Positions 1-8,661 of a stretch of 64,000 bases of DNA are shown piece by piece. Position 1 is the stretch's first letter. Every line of letters starts with the position of its first letter. The position numbers were made by a program, and so were the translations under genes. The stretch comes from Variovorax dokdonensis (GTDB taxonomy: Bacteria > Pseudomonadota > Gammaproteobacteria > Burkholderiales > Burkholderiaceae_C): positions 62,001 through 126,000 of the forward strand of contig NZ_JASZYV010000001.1 of NCBI RefSeq assembly GCF_030316895.1, in the 5' to 3' direction. The notes beneath the pieces were generated by a model that was given only the letters and a program-made list of their open reading frames with translations, made no database searches and was not told where the DNA came from.

Positions 1-1
1 C

Positions 2-619
2 GTCGACCGCGTCATGCGATTCGTCAAGGACGGCGTGGTGGACATCCTGTGCTCGAGCACCTCGGACACGCCTGAGCGCCGCGAAGAGGTGTCTTTCTCC
101 AAGCCGATCTACATCGACGGCGTGGCCGTCATGGTGCGCAAGAAGGACGGCATTTCGAGCATCGACGATTTCAAGGGCAAGGCGGTGGTGGTGATCAAGA
201 CGACCACCGCAGCCGAGGCCGTCGAGGCCTATCAGAAGAAGCACGCCACGGGGGTGCTGGTGGAATCCGCACTCAATGCCGATGCGGCGCTCAGCCAGTT
301 GCAACTGGGCTGGGTGCAAGGCTATGCCCGCGACCGCGTGCTGCTGGCGATGCAACTGGCAAGCCTGAAGGATGGCGACCAGTACGCCATCCTGCCCGGC
401 GAGCTTTCGAAGGAAGCGGTGGCCATCGCATTCCGCAAGGGCGACGCGGGGATGGAGGCCGTCGTGAACAAGGCGATCGCGGCCTCGGTGAGTTCCGGCA
501 AGGCCAACGCCTGGTACGACAAATGGTTTGTCATGCCGATCCCGCTCTACAGCAACAAGAAAGCGCTGGGCATCCCGATGTCGTCCGAACTCAAGGCCTC
601 GTTCGAGTCGACGCGCTGA
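2..619 (+). CDS. Polar amino-acid ABC transporter substrate-binding protein, 3' part
   Basis: C-terminal ~205 residues of a periplasmic solute-binding protein; the reading frame is open to the left edge, so the signal peptide and first lobe lie outside the window. The segment D-R-V-x-x-F-V-K-D-G-x-V-D followed by a Cys/Ser/Thr-rich stretch and T-P-E-R-R is typical of the glutamate/aspartate (GltI/PBPb) branch, as is the later D-D-F-K-G-K-x-V-V segment that opens the second lobe. It would capture an amino acid for an inner-membrane ABC permease. The permease and ATPase genes are not downstream here, since an opposing regulator gene follows 24 bases later. Family assignment is good; the ligand is inferred only. 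Confidence 0.85.
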   Translation, partial: VDRVMRFVKDGVVDILCSSTSDTPERREEVSFSKPIYIDGVAVMVRKKDGISSIDDFKGKAVVVIKTTTAAEAVEAYQKKHATGVLVESALNADAALSQLQLGWVQGYARDRVLLAMQLASLKDGDQYAILPGELSKEAVAIAFRKGDAGMEAVVNKAIAASVSSGKANAWYDKWFVMPIPLYSNKKALGIPMSSELKASFESTR

Positions 620-643
620 GGCAGCGCACCAACAGCGGCGTCT

Positions 644-1675
644 TCAGCCGCCCGGTCCGCGGCGGAATTCGCCGGGCGTGCTGCCGGTCCATTGCCGGAA
701 CGCGCGGGCAAAGCTCTTCTCGTTGCGAAAGCCCACCATCAGGGCGACCTGCTTGATGGGCTTCTTGTCGCGACGCAGTTCTTCCATGGCGCGCTCGCGC
801 CGCACTTCGTCCTTCAGCGCCTGCAGCGTGACGCCTTCGTCGCGCAATTGCCGATGCAGGGTGCGGGTGGAGATGTTGAGCAGGCCGGCCAGGGCGTTCG
901 CGTTGCCGACCTCGCCGGCGCGGGTACGCAGCAGCTCGCGGATGCGCTGGCCCAGCAGCCGGTCGCGTCGGTACTGCAGCACGGTGAGCGGCAGCGCGCG
1001 CCGCAGCATCGTGCGCAGGGCGCGTTCGTCGCGCTGCAGCGGCAGTTGCAGGTAACGCTCGTCGAAGCTGTAGCCGGCATGCGCGGCCCCGAAGGTCACG
1101 GTGTCGCAGAACATCAGCGGATAGGCGTCCGCATGCGAGGGCTGTGCAAACGGAAAATGCGCCTCGCGCAGCGACACGCGCGAGTCGATGGCCCAGCTTG
1201 CGTACCCATGCAGGAAGCGCAGCAGCGAGACGAGCGCGAATTCGCGGAACTGCGGCTGCAGCGGCCGCCGCTCCTGCACCGTGACGGTGGCGATGCCTCC
1301 GTGCGCGCGCAGCGACAGCACCACGTTGTCCGTCAGCAGCAGGTGGTGCCGGCACCAGCGCTTGATGGCCACGCCCAGGTTGGGCGATGAAAGCGAGGCG
1401 CGGCACAGCATGCCGTAGCTGCCCCATGGCAAGCGGCGATCGAACCAGCCCAGCGCCTCATCGTCCAGCTCCTGCATCGCCGCTTCGTTGAGTGATTCGA
1501 ACTGCGCGGCGGTGACGCGGGCGGCTGCTTTTTTCAGGTCCTGCGGCGCAATCTGTGCCGCCGCCAGCGCCTTGGACGGATCGCGGCCGTGCCGCTCGTA
1601 ACCCCGCACGATCGCCTGCACGAACGCCATCGGCGTGGCGGCGCGCTGGGGCGGGCGGGGGGTGGCGGCAGGCAT
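644..1675 (-). CDS. AraC-family transcriptional regulator, divergent to liuA
   Basis: 343-residue regulator. The C-terminal ~85 residues hold two helix-turn-helix units of the AraC/XylS type: one around A-L-A-G-L-L-N-I-S-T-R-T-L-H-R, the second around Q-V-A-L-M-V-G-F-R-N-E-K-S-F-A-R-A-F. The long N-terminal part resembles the arabinose-binding-like sensor (PF12625) of the OruR/ArgR group, which senses small metabolites. An in-frame ATG at 1711 would add 12 residues, but it falls inside a direct repeat that looks like the operator, so the start at 1675 is preferred. The gene diverges from liuA, so it probably controls the leucine/isovalerate operon and itself. Known liu regulators are MerR-type (LiuR) or TetR-type (LiuQ), which makes an AraC protein here less usual. 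Confidence 0.88.
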   Translation of the reverse strand: MPAATPRPPQRAATPMAFVQAIVRGYERHGRDPSKALAAAQIAPQDLKKAAARVTAAQFESLNEAAMQELDDEALGWFDRRLPWGSYGMLCRASLSSPNLGVAIKRWCRHHLLLTDNVVLSLRAHGGIATVTVQERRPLQPQFREFALVSLLRFLHGYASWAIDSRVSLREAHFPFAQPSHADAYPLMFCDTVTFGAAHAGYSFDERYLQLPLQRDERALRTMLRRALPLTVLQYRRDRLLGQRIRELLRTRAGEVGNANALAGLLNISTRTLHRQLRDEGVTLQALKDEVRRERAMEELRRDKKPIKQVALMVGFRNEKSFARAFRQWTGSTPGEFRRGPGG

Positions 1676-1692
1676 TGAATACGAGAAGACAG

Positions 1693-1730
1693 TGGCGCAA
1701 TTTGCAACCATTGTGGCGCCATTTGCGCCA
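1693..1730. promoter_or_regulatory. Direct-repeat operator candidate between araC-type gene and liuA
   Basis: Two 17-base direct repeats, TGGCGCAATTTGCAACC (1693-1709) and TGGCGCCATTTGCGCCA (1714-1730), agree at 13 of 17 positions. Their starts are 21 bases apart, two helical turns, as expected for the two half-sites of an AraC-family dimer. The second copy is also an inverted repeat (TGGCGC-N5-GCGCCA). The site lies 60-97 bases upstream of the liuA start and 18-55 upstream of the regulator start. Binding by the neighbouring regulator is inferred. Confidence 0.6.
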
Positions 1731-1789
1731 GCATGCGGCGTAAGCTGCGCTTTTGCGCGCACGACGCGCCCCCGAAGGAGACGAAACCC

Positions 1790-2962
1790 ATGCACGATCC
1801 CGGCCTGAACTTCGACCTGGGCGAGACCATCGACGCCCTGCGCGACGCGGTCCGCGACTTCGCCGCCAGCGAGATCGCCCCGCGCGCAGCCGCTATCGAT
1901 TCGGAAAACCTCTTCCCGCACGACCTGTGGCGCAAGCTCGGCGAGCTGGGCCTGCACGGCATGACGGTCAAGGAGGAATTCGGCGGCACCGAGCTGGGCT
2001 ACCTGGCCCACATCGTCGCGATGGAAGAGGTGTCTCGCGCCTCCGCCTCGGTGGGCCTTTCGTACGGCGCCCACTCCAACCTGTGCGTCAACCAGATCCA
2101 CCGCAACGGCACCGAGGCGCAGAAGAAGAAATACCTGCCCAAGCTGGTTTCGGGCGAGCACGTGGGTGCATTGGCCATGAGCGAGCCCAATGCCGGCTCC
2201 GACGTCGTGAGCATGAAGCTCAAGGCCGAGAAGAAGGACGGCTACTACGTGCTCAACGGCTCCAAGATGTGGATCACCAACGGCGGCGACGCCGACACGC
2301 TGGTCATCTACGCCAAGACCGAGCCCGAGATGGGCGCGCGCGGCATGACGGCCTTCATCGTGCAGAAGGACTTCAAGGGCTTCTCGGCGGGCAGCAAGCT
2401 CGACAAGCTGGGCATGCGCGGATCGAACACCTTCCCGCTGTTCTTCGACAACTGCGAGGTGCCCGAGGAGAACGTGCTGGGCGGCGAAGGCATGGGCGCC
2501 AAGGTGCTGATGAGCGGCCTGGACTACGAACGCGCAGTGCTGTCCGGCGGGCCGCTGGGCATCATGGCCGCCTGCATGGATTCGGTGCTGCCCTATGTGC
2601 ACGAGCGCAAGCAGTTCGGCCAGAGCATCGGCGAATTCCAGCTCATGCAGGGCAAGATCGCCGACATGTACAGCACCTGGCAGGCCACCCGCGCCTATGT
2701 GTACGCTGTGGGCAAAGCCTGCGACCGCCAGGACCATGCGCGCACCTTCCGCAAGGACGCGGCCGGCGCCATCCTCTATTCGGCCGAAAAGGCCACCTGG
2801 ATGGCCGGCGAGGCGATCCAGGCGCTGGGCGGCGTGGGCTACACGAAGGAATTTCCGGTGGAGCGCCTGTGGCGCGACGCCAAGCTCTACGAGATCGGAG
2901 CGGGCACCAGCGAAGTGCGGCGCATGCTGATTGGGCGCGAGCTCTTCGCGGAGACGAGCTGA
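1790..2962 (+). CDS. liuA: Isovaleryl-CoA dehydrogenase
   Basis: 390 residues, the usual length of the family. It oxidises isovaleryl-CoA to 3-methylcrotonyl-CoA with FAD and passes electrons to ETF, the third step of leucine breakdown. The two acyl-CoA dehydrogenase signatures are present: [10 protein letters not shown] in the middle domain and [13 protein letters not shown] near the C-terminus. The catalytic Glu sits in G-L-D-Y-E-R (E247), the position special to isovaleryl-CoA dehydrogenases rather than the C-terminal position of short-chain enzymes. The ATG at 1790 follows GAAGGAG; an in-frame ATG at 1733 lacks such a site and would overlap the operator region. First gene of the liu operon. 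Confidence 0.95.
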   Translation: MHDPGLNFDLGETIDALRDAVRDFAASEIAPRAAAIDSENLFPHDLWRKLGELGLHGMTVKEEFGGTELGYLAHIVAMEEVSRASASVGLSYGAHSNLCVNQIHRNGTEAQKKKYLPKLVSGEHVGALAMSEPNAGSDVVSMKLKAEKKDGYYVLNGSKMWITNGGDADTLVIYAKTEPEMGARGMTAFIVQKDFKGFSAGSKLDKLGMRGSNTFPLFFDNCEVPEENVLGGEGMGAKVLMSGLDYERAVLSGGPLGIMAACMDSVLPYVHERKQFGQSIGEFQLMQGKIADMYSTWQATRAYVYAVGKACDRQDHARTFRKDAAGAILYSAEKATWMAGEAIQALGGVGYTKEFPVERLWRDAKLYEIGAGTSEVRRMLIGRELFAETS

Positions 2963-2963
2963 C

Positions 2964-3050
2964 CCCCAGGCTGCGCGCACTTCGTGTCGCTTCGCCTACC
3001 CCCTTTGAGGGGCGGCACTGGCGGCCCGGCAAAGCCGGTTCCGCTGTGCC
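2964..3050 (+). repeat. Interspersed multi-hairpin repeat, copy A
   Basis: First of three related ~85-base elements (others at 6536-6620 and 27477-27560). Shared blocks in order: CCCCCAG, CGCGCACTTCGTGTCGCT, a C-run/G-run palindrome (here CCCC-TTTGA-GGGG), and GCGGCCCGGCAAAGCCGGTTC, which folds into a stem. This copy begins directly behind the liuA stop codon and separates liuA from the acyl-CoA synthetase. It may act as an attenuator or as a 3'-end mRNA stabiliser, as REP elements do; that role is inferred. Confidence 0.85.
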
Positions 3051-3137
3051 CCCGAACATAGGCCACGCTTCGCGGGCCTTCTGGTTGAAGAGCTAGCGTT
3101 TGCGTTTGCGTGCTAGCGTATTTACGGAGACAAGTCG

Positions 3138-4844
3138 ATGGCCGAATCCAATGCCAGCTATGCCAAGGGTGCGACGGATCTGCCGCTGATCGAGCAGACG
3201 ATTGGCGACTTCTTCGACGACATGGTTGCCAGGCAGCCGGACCGGGAGGCGCTGGTCAGCCGGCACGAGGGGCGGCGCTTCACGTATCGCGAGCTGCAGG
3301 CGGCTTCCAACCAGTTGGCCAGCGCGCTGCTTCGCTCGGGGCTGGAGCCCGGCGATCGGGTGGGGATCTGGTCGCACAACAACGTGGCCTGGGTGCTGAT
3401 GCAGATCGCCACCGCCAAGGCGGGCCTGATCCTGGTCAACGTCAACCCCGCCTATCGCACGGCGGAAGTCGAATACGCGCTCAACAAGGTGGGCTGCAAG
3501 GCGCTGGTCACCATGCGCAGCTTCAAGACCAGCGACTACCTGGGCATGCTGCGCGAACTGGCGCCGGAGCTGGCCGATTCGAAGCCGGGCGAACTGCGCG
3601 CCGCACGCCTGCCGCACCTGCGGCGCATTGCATGGATCGACGTGGCGGGGCAGGGCGGCGAAGAGCCCGGCGTGCAGCGCTTTTCCGACCTGCTGGCCAG
3701 CGGCGACGCCAACGATGCGCGCGTGGCGCAAGTGCAGAAGACGCTCGCTGCCGGCGATCCCATCAACATCCAGTTCACCAGCGGCACCACCGGCTTCCCG
3801 AAAGGCGCCACGCTCACGCATCGCAACATCCTCAACAACGGGCTGTTCATCGGCGAGTGCATGAAGCTCACGAGCGACGACCGCCTGTGCATTCCCGTGC
3901 CGCTGTACCACTGCTTCGGCATGGTGCTGGGCAACCTGGCCTGCCTGACGCACGGCTCGACCATCGTCTATCCCAACGACGGCTTCGACCCGCTCACGGT
4001 GCTCGAGACCGTGCAGGCCGAGAAGTGCACCGGACTGCATGGCGTGCCCACCATGTTCATCGCGCAGCTCGACCATCCCCGCTTTGCCGAGTTCGATCTG
4101 TCGACGCTGCGCACCGGCATCATGGCCGGCTCGCCTTGCCCGATCGAGGTGATGAAGCGCGTGGTCGACAAGATGCACCTGTCGCAGATCACCATCGCTT
4201 ACGGCATGACCGAAACCAGTCCGGTGAGCTGCCAGAGCAGCACCGACACGCCGCTGGACAAGCGCGTGGCCACGGTCGGCACCGTGCAGCCGCATCTGGA
4301 GATCAAGATCGTCGACCCGGAGACGGGCGCCGTGGTTGCGCGCGGGCAGCGCGGCGAGTTCTGCACGCGCGGCTATTCGGTGATGCACGGCTACTGGGAC
4401 GACCCTGAAAAGACCGCCGAGGCCATCGACGCCGACCGCTGGATGCACACCGGCGACCTCGCCACGATGGACGACGAGGGCTACGTGAACATCGTCGGGC
4501 GCATCAAGGACATGGTGATCCGCGGCGGCGAGAACATCTATCCGCGCGAGATCGAGGAGTTCTTGTATCGCCACCCCAAGGTGCAGGACGTGCAAGTGGT
4601 TGGCCTGCCCGACAGCAAGTACGGCGAAGAGCTGTGCGCCTGGGTCATCGTCAAGCCAGGCCAGTCGCTCACCGAAGACGAAGTGCGCGCGTTCTGCAAA
4701 GGCCAGATCGCGCACTACAAGGTGCCGCGCTACATCCGCTTCGTCGACGCCTTCCCCATGACCGTGACCGGCAAGATCCAGAAGTTCCGCATCCGCGAGC
4801 AGATGGTGGCCGACCTCGGCCTGACCGCGGACAAGACCGCCTGA
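3138..4844 (+). CDS. Acyl-CoA synthetase (AMP-forming, fatty-acyl/branched-acyl type)
   Basis: 568-residue ANL-superfamily ligase. It activates a carboxylic acid through an acyl-adenylate to the CoA thioester. The phosphate-binding loop [11 protein letters not shown] begins at residue 213, the G-M-T-E-T-S-P adenine motif follows in mid-protein, [13 protein letters not shown] is the hinge region, and the C-terminal catalytic lysine is K546 in V-T-G-K-I-Q-K. Start at 3138 follows GGAGA. Lying between liuA and liuB, it may supply isovaleryl-CoA or a related branched acyl-CoA to the pathway; this type is often annotated as fatty-acyl-CoA synthase. Class is certain, substrate is inferred. Confidence 0.9.
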   Translation: MAESNASYAKGATDLPLIEQTIGDFFDDMVARQPDREALVSRHEGRRFTYRELQAASNQLASALLRSGLEPGDRVGIWSHNNVAWVLMQIATAKAGLILVNVNPAYRTAEVEYALNKVGCKALVTMRSFKTSDYLGMLRELAPELADSKPGELRAARLPHLRRIAWIDVAGQGGEEPGVQRFSDLLASGDANDARVAQVQKTLAAGDPINIQFTSGTTGFPKGATLTHRNILNNGLFIGECMKLTSDDRLCIPVPLYHCFGMVLGNLACLTHGSTIVYPNDGFDPLTVLETVQAEKCTGLHGVPTMFIAQLDHPRFAEFDLSTLRTGIMAGSPCPIEVMKRVVDKMHLSQITIAYGMTETSPVSCQSSTDTPLDKRVATVGTVQPHLEIKIVDPETGAVVARGQRGEFCTRGYSVMHGYWDDPEKTAEAIDADRWMHTGDLATMDDEGYVNIVGRIKDMVIRGGENIYPREIEEFLYRHPKVQDVQVVGLPDSKYGEELCAWVIVKPGQSLTEDEVRAFCKGQIAHYKVPRYIRFVDAFPMTVTGKIQKFRIREQMVADLGLTADKTA

Positions 4845-4914
4845 CCCCACACCACGCAAAGCGAGCAGGGCGCGCAGTCCGAATGCGGCGCCTTACCCAG
4901 AACAGAGAGCATTC

Positions 4915-6525
4915 ATGAGCAAACTCGTCTCCCAACTCAATTCCCGTTCCGAGGCTTTCCAGGCCAATGCCGCGGCCATGCGCGCGCTGGTCGACGACCT
5001 GCGCACGCAGTTCGCCGCCGTGGAAGCCGGCGGGGGAGAAGCCGCTCGTGCCAAGCACACGGCGCGCGGCAAGTTGCTGCCGCGCGATCGCGTGGCGCAA
5101 CTGCTCGATGCGGGCACGCCCTTCCTGGAGCTTTCGCCGCTGGCGGCGCACGGCATGTACAACGGCGACGCGCCGGGCGCGGGCATCATCGCCGGCATCG
5201 GTCGCATCAAGGGCGTCGACTGCATGATCGTGTGCAACGACGCGACCGTGAAGGGTGGCACCTACTACCCGATGACGGTCAAGAAGCACCTGCGGGCGCA
5301 GGAAATCGCGCAGCAGAACCGGCTGCCCTGCGTCTACCTGGTCGATTCCGGCGGGGCCAACCTGCCCAACCAGGACGACGTGTTCCCCGACCGCGATCAT
5401 TTCGGCCGAATCTTCTTCAACCAGGCCAACATGAGCGCGCAGGGCATCGCGCAGATCGCCGTGGTCATGGGCTCGTGCACGGCGGGCGGCGCCTACGTGC
5501 CGGCGATGAGCGACGAATCCATCATCGTGAAGAACCAGGGCACCATCTTCCTGGGCGGTCCGCCCCTGGTGAAGGCGGCCACCGGCGAGGTGGTCTCGGC
5601 CGAAGACCTGGGCGGTGGCGACGTGCACACGCGGCTGTCCGGCGTGGCCGATCATCTGGCGCACAACGACCTGCATGCCCTGGCGCTGGCGCGCGAGGCC
5701 GTGGCCAACCTCAACGTGACGCGTGCCCAGGCCGAAGCCGGCGACACGCCGCCTCGTGCCCCGGCCTATGACGCGTCCGAGCTCTACGGCGTGATCCCCA
5801 CCGACACGCGCAAGCCCTTCGACGTGCGCGAGATCATCGCCCGCGTGGTGGATGGCAGCGAGTTCCACGAATTCAAGGCGCGCTTCGGCACCACGCTGGT
5901 GTGCGGCTTCGCCGCCATCGAAGGCATGCCGGTCGGCATCGTGGCCAACAACGGCATCCTGTTCAGCGAATCGGCACAGAAGGGCGCGCACTTCATCGAG
6001 CTGTGCTGCCAGCGCAAGATCCCGCTGGTGTTCCTGCAGAACATCACCGGCTTCATGGTGGGGCGCAAGTACGAGAACGAAGGCATCGCGCGCCACGGCG
6101 CCAAGATGGTGACGGCGGTGGCCACGGCCAACGTGCCCAAGTTCACCATCATCATTGGCGGCAGCTTCGGCGCCGGCAACTACGGCATGTGCGGCCGTGC
6201 CTATTCGCCACGCTTCCTGTGGATGTGGCCCAACGCGCGCATCAGCGTGATGGGTGGAGAGCAGGCCGCCAGCGTCCTGGCGACCGTCAAGCGCGACGGC
6301 ATCGAGGCCAAGGGCGGCCAATGGAGCGCCGACGAGGAAGAAGCCTTCAAGAAGCCCATTCGCGACCAATACGAGGTGCAGGGTCATCCTTACTACGCCA
6401 GCGCGCGCTTGTGGGACGACGGCATCATCGATCCGGCAGACACGCGCCGCGTGCTGGCATTGGGCCTGGCGGCCACGCGTCATGCGCCGGTGCCGGACGC
6501 CAGGTTCGGCGTGTTCCGCATGTAG
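4915..6525 (+). CDS. liuB: Methylcrotonyl-CoA carboxylase, beta (carboxyltransferase) subunit
   Basis: 536 residues, the normal length for the MCC beta subunit. It transfers CO2 from carboxybiotin on LiuD to 3-methylcrotonyl-CoA, giving 3-methylglutaconyl-CoA. Both carboxyltransferase lobes are visible: the N-lobe with [11 protein letters not shown] and the oxyanion region [12 protein letters not shown], and the C-lobe with [11 protein letters not shown] and [12 protein letters not shown]. The [12 protein letters not shown] pattern is that of methylcrotonyl- rather than propionyl-CoA carboxylases. ATG at 4915, 70 bases behind the ligase gene. Its partner liuD lies three genes downstream. Confidence 0.95.
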   Translation: MSKLVSQLNSRSEAFQANAAAMRALVDDLRTQFAAVEAGGGEAARAKHTARGKLLPRDRVAQLLDAGTPFLELSPLAAHGMYNGDAPGAGIIAGIGRIKGVDCMIVCNDATVKGGTYYPMTVKKHLRAQEIAQQNRLPCVYLVDSGGANLPNQDDVFPDRDHFGRIFFNQANMSAQGIAQIAVVMGSCTAGGAYVPAMSDESIIVKNQGTIFLGGPPLVKAATGEVVSAEDLGGGDVHTRLSGVADHLAHNDLHALALAREAVANLNVTRAQAEAGDTPPRAPAYDASELYGVIPTDTRKPFDVREIIARVVDGSEFHEFKARFGTTLVCGFAAIEGMPVGIVANNGILFSESAQKGAHFIELCCQRKIPLVFLQNITGFMVGRKYENEGIARHGAKMVTAVATANVPKFTIIIGGSFGAGNYGMCGRAYSPRFLWMWPNARISVMGGEQAASVLATVKRDGIEAKGGQWSADEEEAFKKPIRDQYEVQGHPYYASARLWDDGIIDPADTRRVLALGLAATRHAPVPDARFGVFRM

Positions 6526-6535
6526 CCATGGTTCA

Positions 6536-6620
6536 CCCCCAGTCTTCGCGCACTTCGTGTCGCTACGCCAACCCCCTTCGAGGGGGCAACACCTGCGGCC
6601 CGGCCGAGCCGGTTCCGCGG
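6536..6620 (+). repeat. Interspersed multi-hairpin repeat, copy B
   Basis: Second copy of the element at 2964-3050. It starts 10 bases after the liuB stop codon and carries the CGCGCACTTCGTGTCGCT block, a longer palindrome CCCCC-TTCG-AGGGGG, and GCGGCCCGGCCGAGCCGGTTC. It occupies most of the 127-base gap to the DinB-like gene, so it sits inside the operon rather than at its end. Confidence 0.85.
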
Positions 6621-6652
6621 TGTTCTCGGAAAATCGCAAGCAGGCCATCGAC

Positions 6653-7177
6653 ATGACGCTCACCGCCTACTTTCTCCGTCTTGCCCGCTACCACGTGTGG
6701 GCGACGCAGGTGCTGCTCGACAAGAGCCTGCAGCACCTGGGCGATGAGCAATGGCATCGCGACTGCGGGCTGTTCTTCGGATCGGTACATCGCACGGTCA
6801 ACCACCTGCTGGTGACCGACAACATCTGGCATGCGCGCTTCGCGCAGGGCGTTTCGCCGCGCATGGCGCTCGACACCGAGCTCTTTCACGAGCGCGATCC
6901 GCTGGTGGCGGCGCTGCGCAAGGCGGTGCAGCGCTGGCCGGCATGGCTGGAGGGTCTGTCCGAATCCGACGCCGGCCGGCTCGACGGCGACCTGAGCTAC
7001 ACCCGCAACAACGGCGAGACGGTGCGCATTCCATTCGCGCCGGCGCTCGGCCATGTGTTCAACCACGCGACCCACCATCGCGGCCAGATCTCGGCCGCGC
7101 TCACGTCCATGGGCCTTCCGGGGCCCGAGCTGGACTGGGTCTACCAGCTACAGCAGGAGGCACGCAGCAACTCATGA
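6653..7177 (+). CDS. DinB/YfiT-like four-helix metal-binding protein
   Basis: 174 residues. The DinB fold is shown by helix-rich sequence with three metal-ligand histidine regions: a His in the N-terminal helix region (S-V-H-R-T-V-N-H-L-L), and the C-terminal pair in N-H-A-T-H-H-R-G-Q-I, the family hallmark. Proteins of this fold include thiol-dependent transferases and many of unknown function. No enzymatic role in leucine breakdown is established. The gene lies within the liu operon and its TGA overlaps the liuC start (ATGA), so translation is probably coupled. The ATG at 6653 has only a weak upstream ribosome site; the leader is occupied by repeat copy B. Confidence 0.85.
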   Translation: MTLTAYFLRLARYHVWATQVLLDKSLQHLGDEQWHRDCGLFFGSVHRTVNHLLVTDNIWHARFAQGVSPRMALDTELFHERDPLVAALRKAVQRWPAWLEGLSESDAGRLDGDLSYTRNNGETVRIPFAPALGHVFNHATHHRGQISAALTSMGLPGPELDWVYQLQQEARSNS

Positions 7178-7965
7178 GCACGAACTTCAACGCCCTTCAG
7201 GTCGAGGCCGACGGCCCGGTCGCCCGCATCTGGCTCAACCGGCCCGATCTTCGCAATGCCTTCGACGACGAGGTGATCGGCGAGCTGGGCCAGGCCTTTG
7301 CCCAGGTCGGCGCCCGCGACGATGTTCGTGCGGTGGTGCTGGGCGCACGTGGCCCGGCCTTCTGCGCCGGCGCCAATCTCAACTGGATGCGCCGTGCCGC
7401 CGACTTCACGCACGAGCAGAACACGCAGGACGCGGCGCGCCTCGCAGCCATGCTGCAGACCATCCACGAACTGCCCATGCCGGTGGTCGCCCGCATCCAG
7501 GGCGACGTGTATGCCGGCGGCATGGGCCTGGTGGCCGCCTGCGACATCGCCATCGCGTCGGACAACGCCAACTTCTGCCTGAGCGAGGTGCGCATCGGCC
7601 TCATTCCCGCCACCATCAGCCCGTACGTGATCCGTGCCATGGGCGCGCGGGCGGCGCAGCGCTACTTCCTCACCGCCGAGCGTTTTTCGGCGGCCGAGGC
7701 GATGCGCATCGGCCTCGTGCATGAGGTCGTCGCAGCCGACGCGCTGGACGCCAAGCTCGAAGAGATCGTCAAGTCGCTGTGCAATGCCGGTCCCGCCGCC
7801 GTGCGTGCCTGCAAGCAATTGATCGAAGACGTGGCCGGTCGCGACATCGACGATGCGCTGGTGGCCCGCACCGTCAAGGGCATTGCCGACATCCGCGCCA
7901 GCGAAGAAGGCCGCGAAGGCGTGCGCTCCTTCCTCGAAAAGCGCAAGCCGAGCTGGCTGCTCTGA
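7174..7965 (+). CDS. liuC: Methylglutaconyl-CoA hydratase (enoyl-CoA hydratase family)
   Basis: 263-residue crotonase-fold protein that hydrates 3-methylglutaconyl-CoA to HMG-CoA. The first oxyanion segment F-C-A-G-A-N-L-N-W-M-R-R, followed by an acidic/Gln-rich helix, is characteristic of the LiuC/AUH branch rather than general FadB-type hydratases. G-D-V-Y-A-G-G-M-G-L-V is the second oxyanion segment and S-E-V-R-I-G-L-I-P-A holds the active-site acid region. Start overlaps the DinB-like stop by the ATGA arrangement, with AGGAGG at 7155-7160 a little distant. Position between liuB and liuD supports the assignment. Confidence 0.93.
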   Translation: MSTNFNALQVEADGPVARIWLNRPDLRNAFDDEVIGELGQAFAQVGARDDVRAVVLGARGPAFCAGANLNWMRRAADFTHEQNTQDAARLAAMLQTIHELPMPVVARIQGDVYAGGMGLVAACDIAIASDNANFCLSEVRIGLIPATISPYVIRAMGARAAQRYFLTAERFSAAEAMRIGLVHEVVAADALDAKLEEIVKSLCNAGPAAVRACKQLIEDVAGRDIDDALVARTVKGIADIRASEEGREGVRSFLEKRKPSWLL

Positions 7966-7984
7966 GCAAGCCCGACTGATCGGC

Positions 7985-8656
7985 ATGGACACGCTCGCCG
8001 CACTCGACACGCCCCAGCTTCTGGCCCTGGCCGCCGCGCTGGGCTGGGCCAGCGGCGTGCGCCTGTACCTGGTGGTGTTCCTCACCGGGCTGGCCGGCTA
8101 CCTGGGCTGGATTGCGCTGCCGCAGGGCCTGCACCTGCTGGCCAACCCGGTGGTGCTGGCGGCCAGCGGCTTCATGCTGTTCGTCGAGTTCTTCGCCGAC
8201 AAGATCCCCGGCCTGGATTCGCTGTGGGACGTGGTGCACACGGTCATTCGCGTGCCTGCCGGTGCGGCACTGGCGGCCGGCGTGTTCGGCGCCGACCATG
8301 CGGCCACTGCGGTCGCGGCGGCCATCATCGGCGGCGGGCTGGCGGCCACATCGCACGCGGCCAAGGCCACCACGCGTGCGGCCATCAACACATCGCCCGA
8401 GCCCTTCAGCAACATCGGTGCCTCGCTGGTCGAGGACACGGCCGTGCCCGCCGGGCTCTGGCTGGCGGTGGCGCACCCGCTGCTCTTCGGCGTGGTGCTG
8501 CTGGCGCTGCTGGTGCTCAGCATTTGGCTCATCCGCAAGAGCTGGCGCTTTCTGCGTGCGCTGTTCACACGCATGGCGCGCATCTTCAGCGGCCGCCCCG
8601 ACCCGGGCGTGACGCCCGCTTTCACCTCTCGAAGAACGACTCCCGACGGAGATTGA
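7985..8656 (+). CDS. DUF4126 family membrane protein
   Basis: 223 residues with four to five hydrophobic segments: N-terminal around L-L-A-L-A-A-A-L-G-W-A, then a V-V-F-L-T-G-L-A-G-Y segment, a long Ala/Gly-rich central helix, and a C-terminal L-L-F-G-V-V-L-L-A-L-L-V-L segment followed by a basic tail. Conserved-looking features are F-A-D-K-I-P-G-L-D-S in the N-terminal half and T-S-P-E-P-F-S-N-I in the middle, typical of DUF4126. Function is unknown. It is inserted between liuC (20-base gap) and liuD (5-base gap), so it is almost certainly cotranscribed with them. Confidence 0.85.
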   Translation: MDTLAALDTPQLLALAAALGWASGVRLYLVVFLTGLAGYLGWIALPQGLHLLANPVVLAASGFMLFVEFFADKIPGLDSLWDVVHTVIRVPAGAALAAGVFGADHAATAVAAAIIGGGLAATSHAAKATTRAAINTSPEPFSNIGASLVEDTAVPAGLWLAVAHPLLFGVVLLALLVLSIWLIRKSWRFLRALFTRMARIFSGRPDPGVTPAFTSRRTTPDGD

Positions 8657-8661
8657 CTCAT

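Noticed and set aside
1526..1534. T-run near the start of the AraC-type gene as a terminator
   Set aside because: It lies within codons of the regulator (Lys-rich on the coding strand) and no GC stem precedes it.
1676..2980. Upstream extension of the AraC-type regulator frame across liuA
   Set aside because: The frame stays open by base composition only; the extra ~435 residues are antisense to liuA and unlike any regulator.
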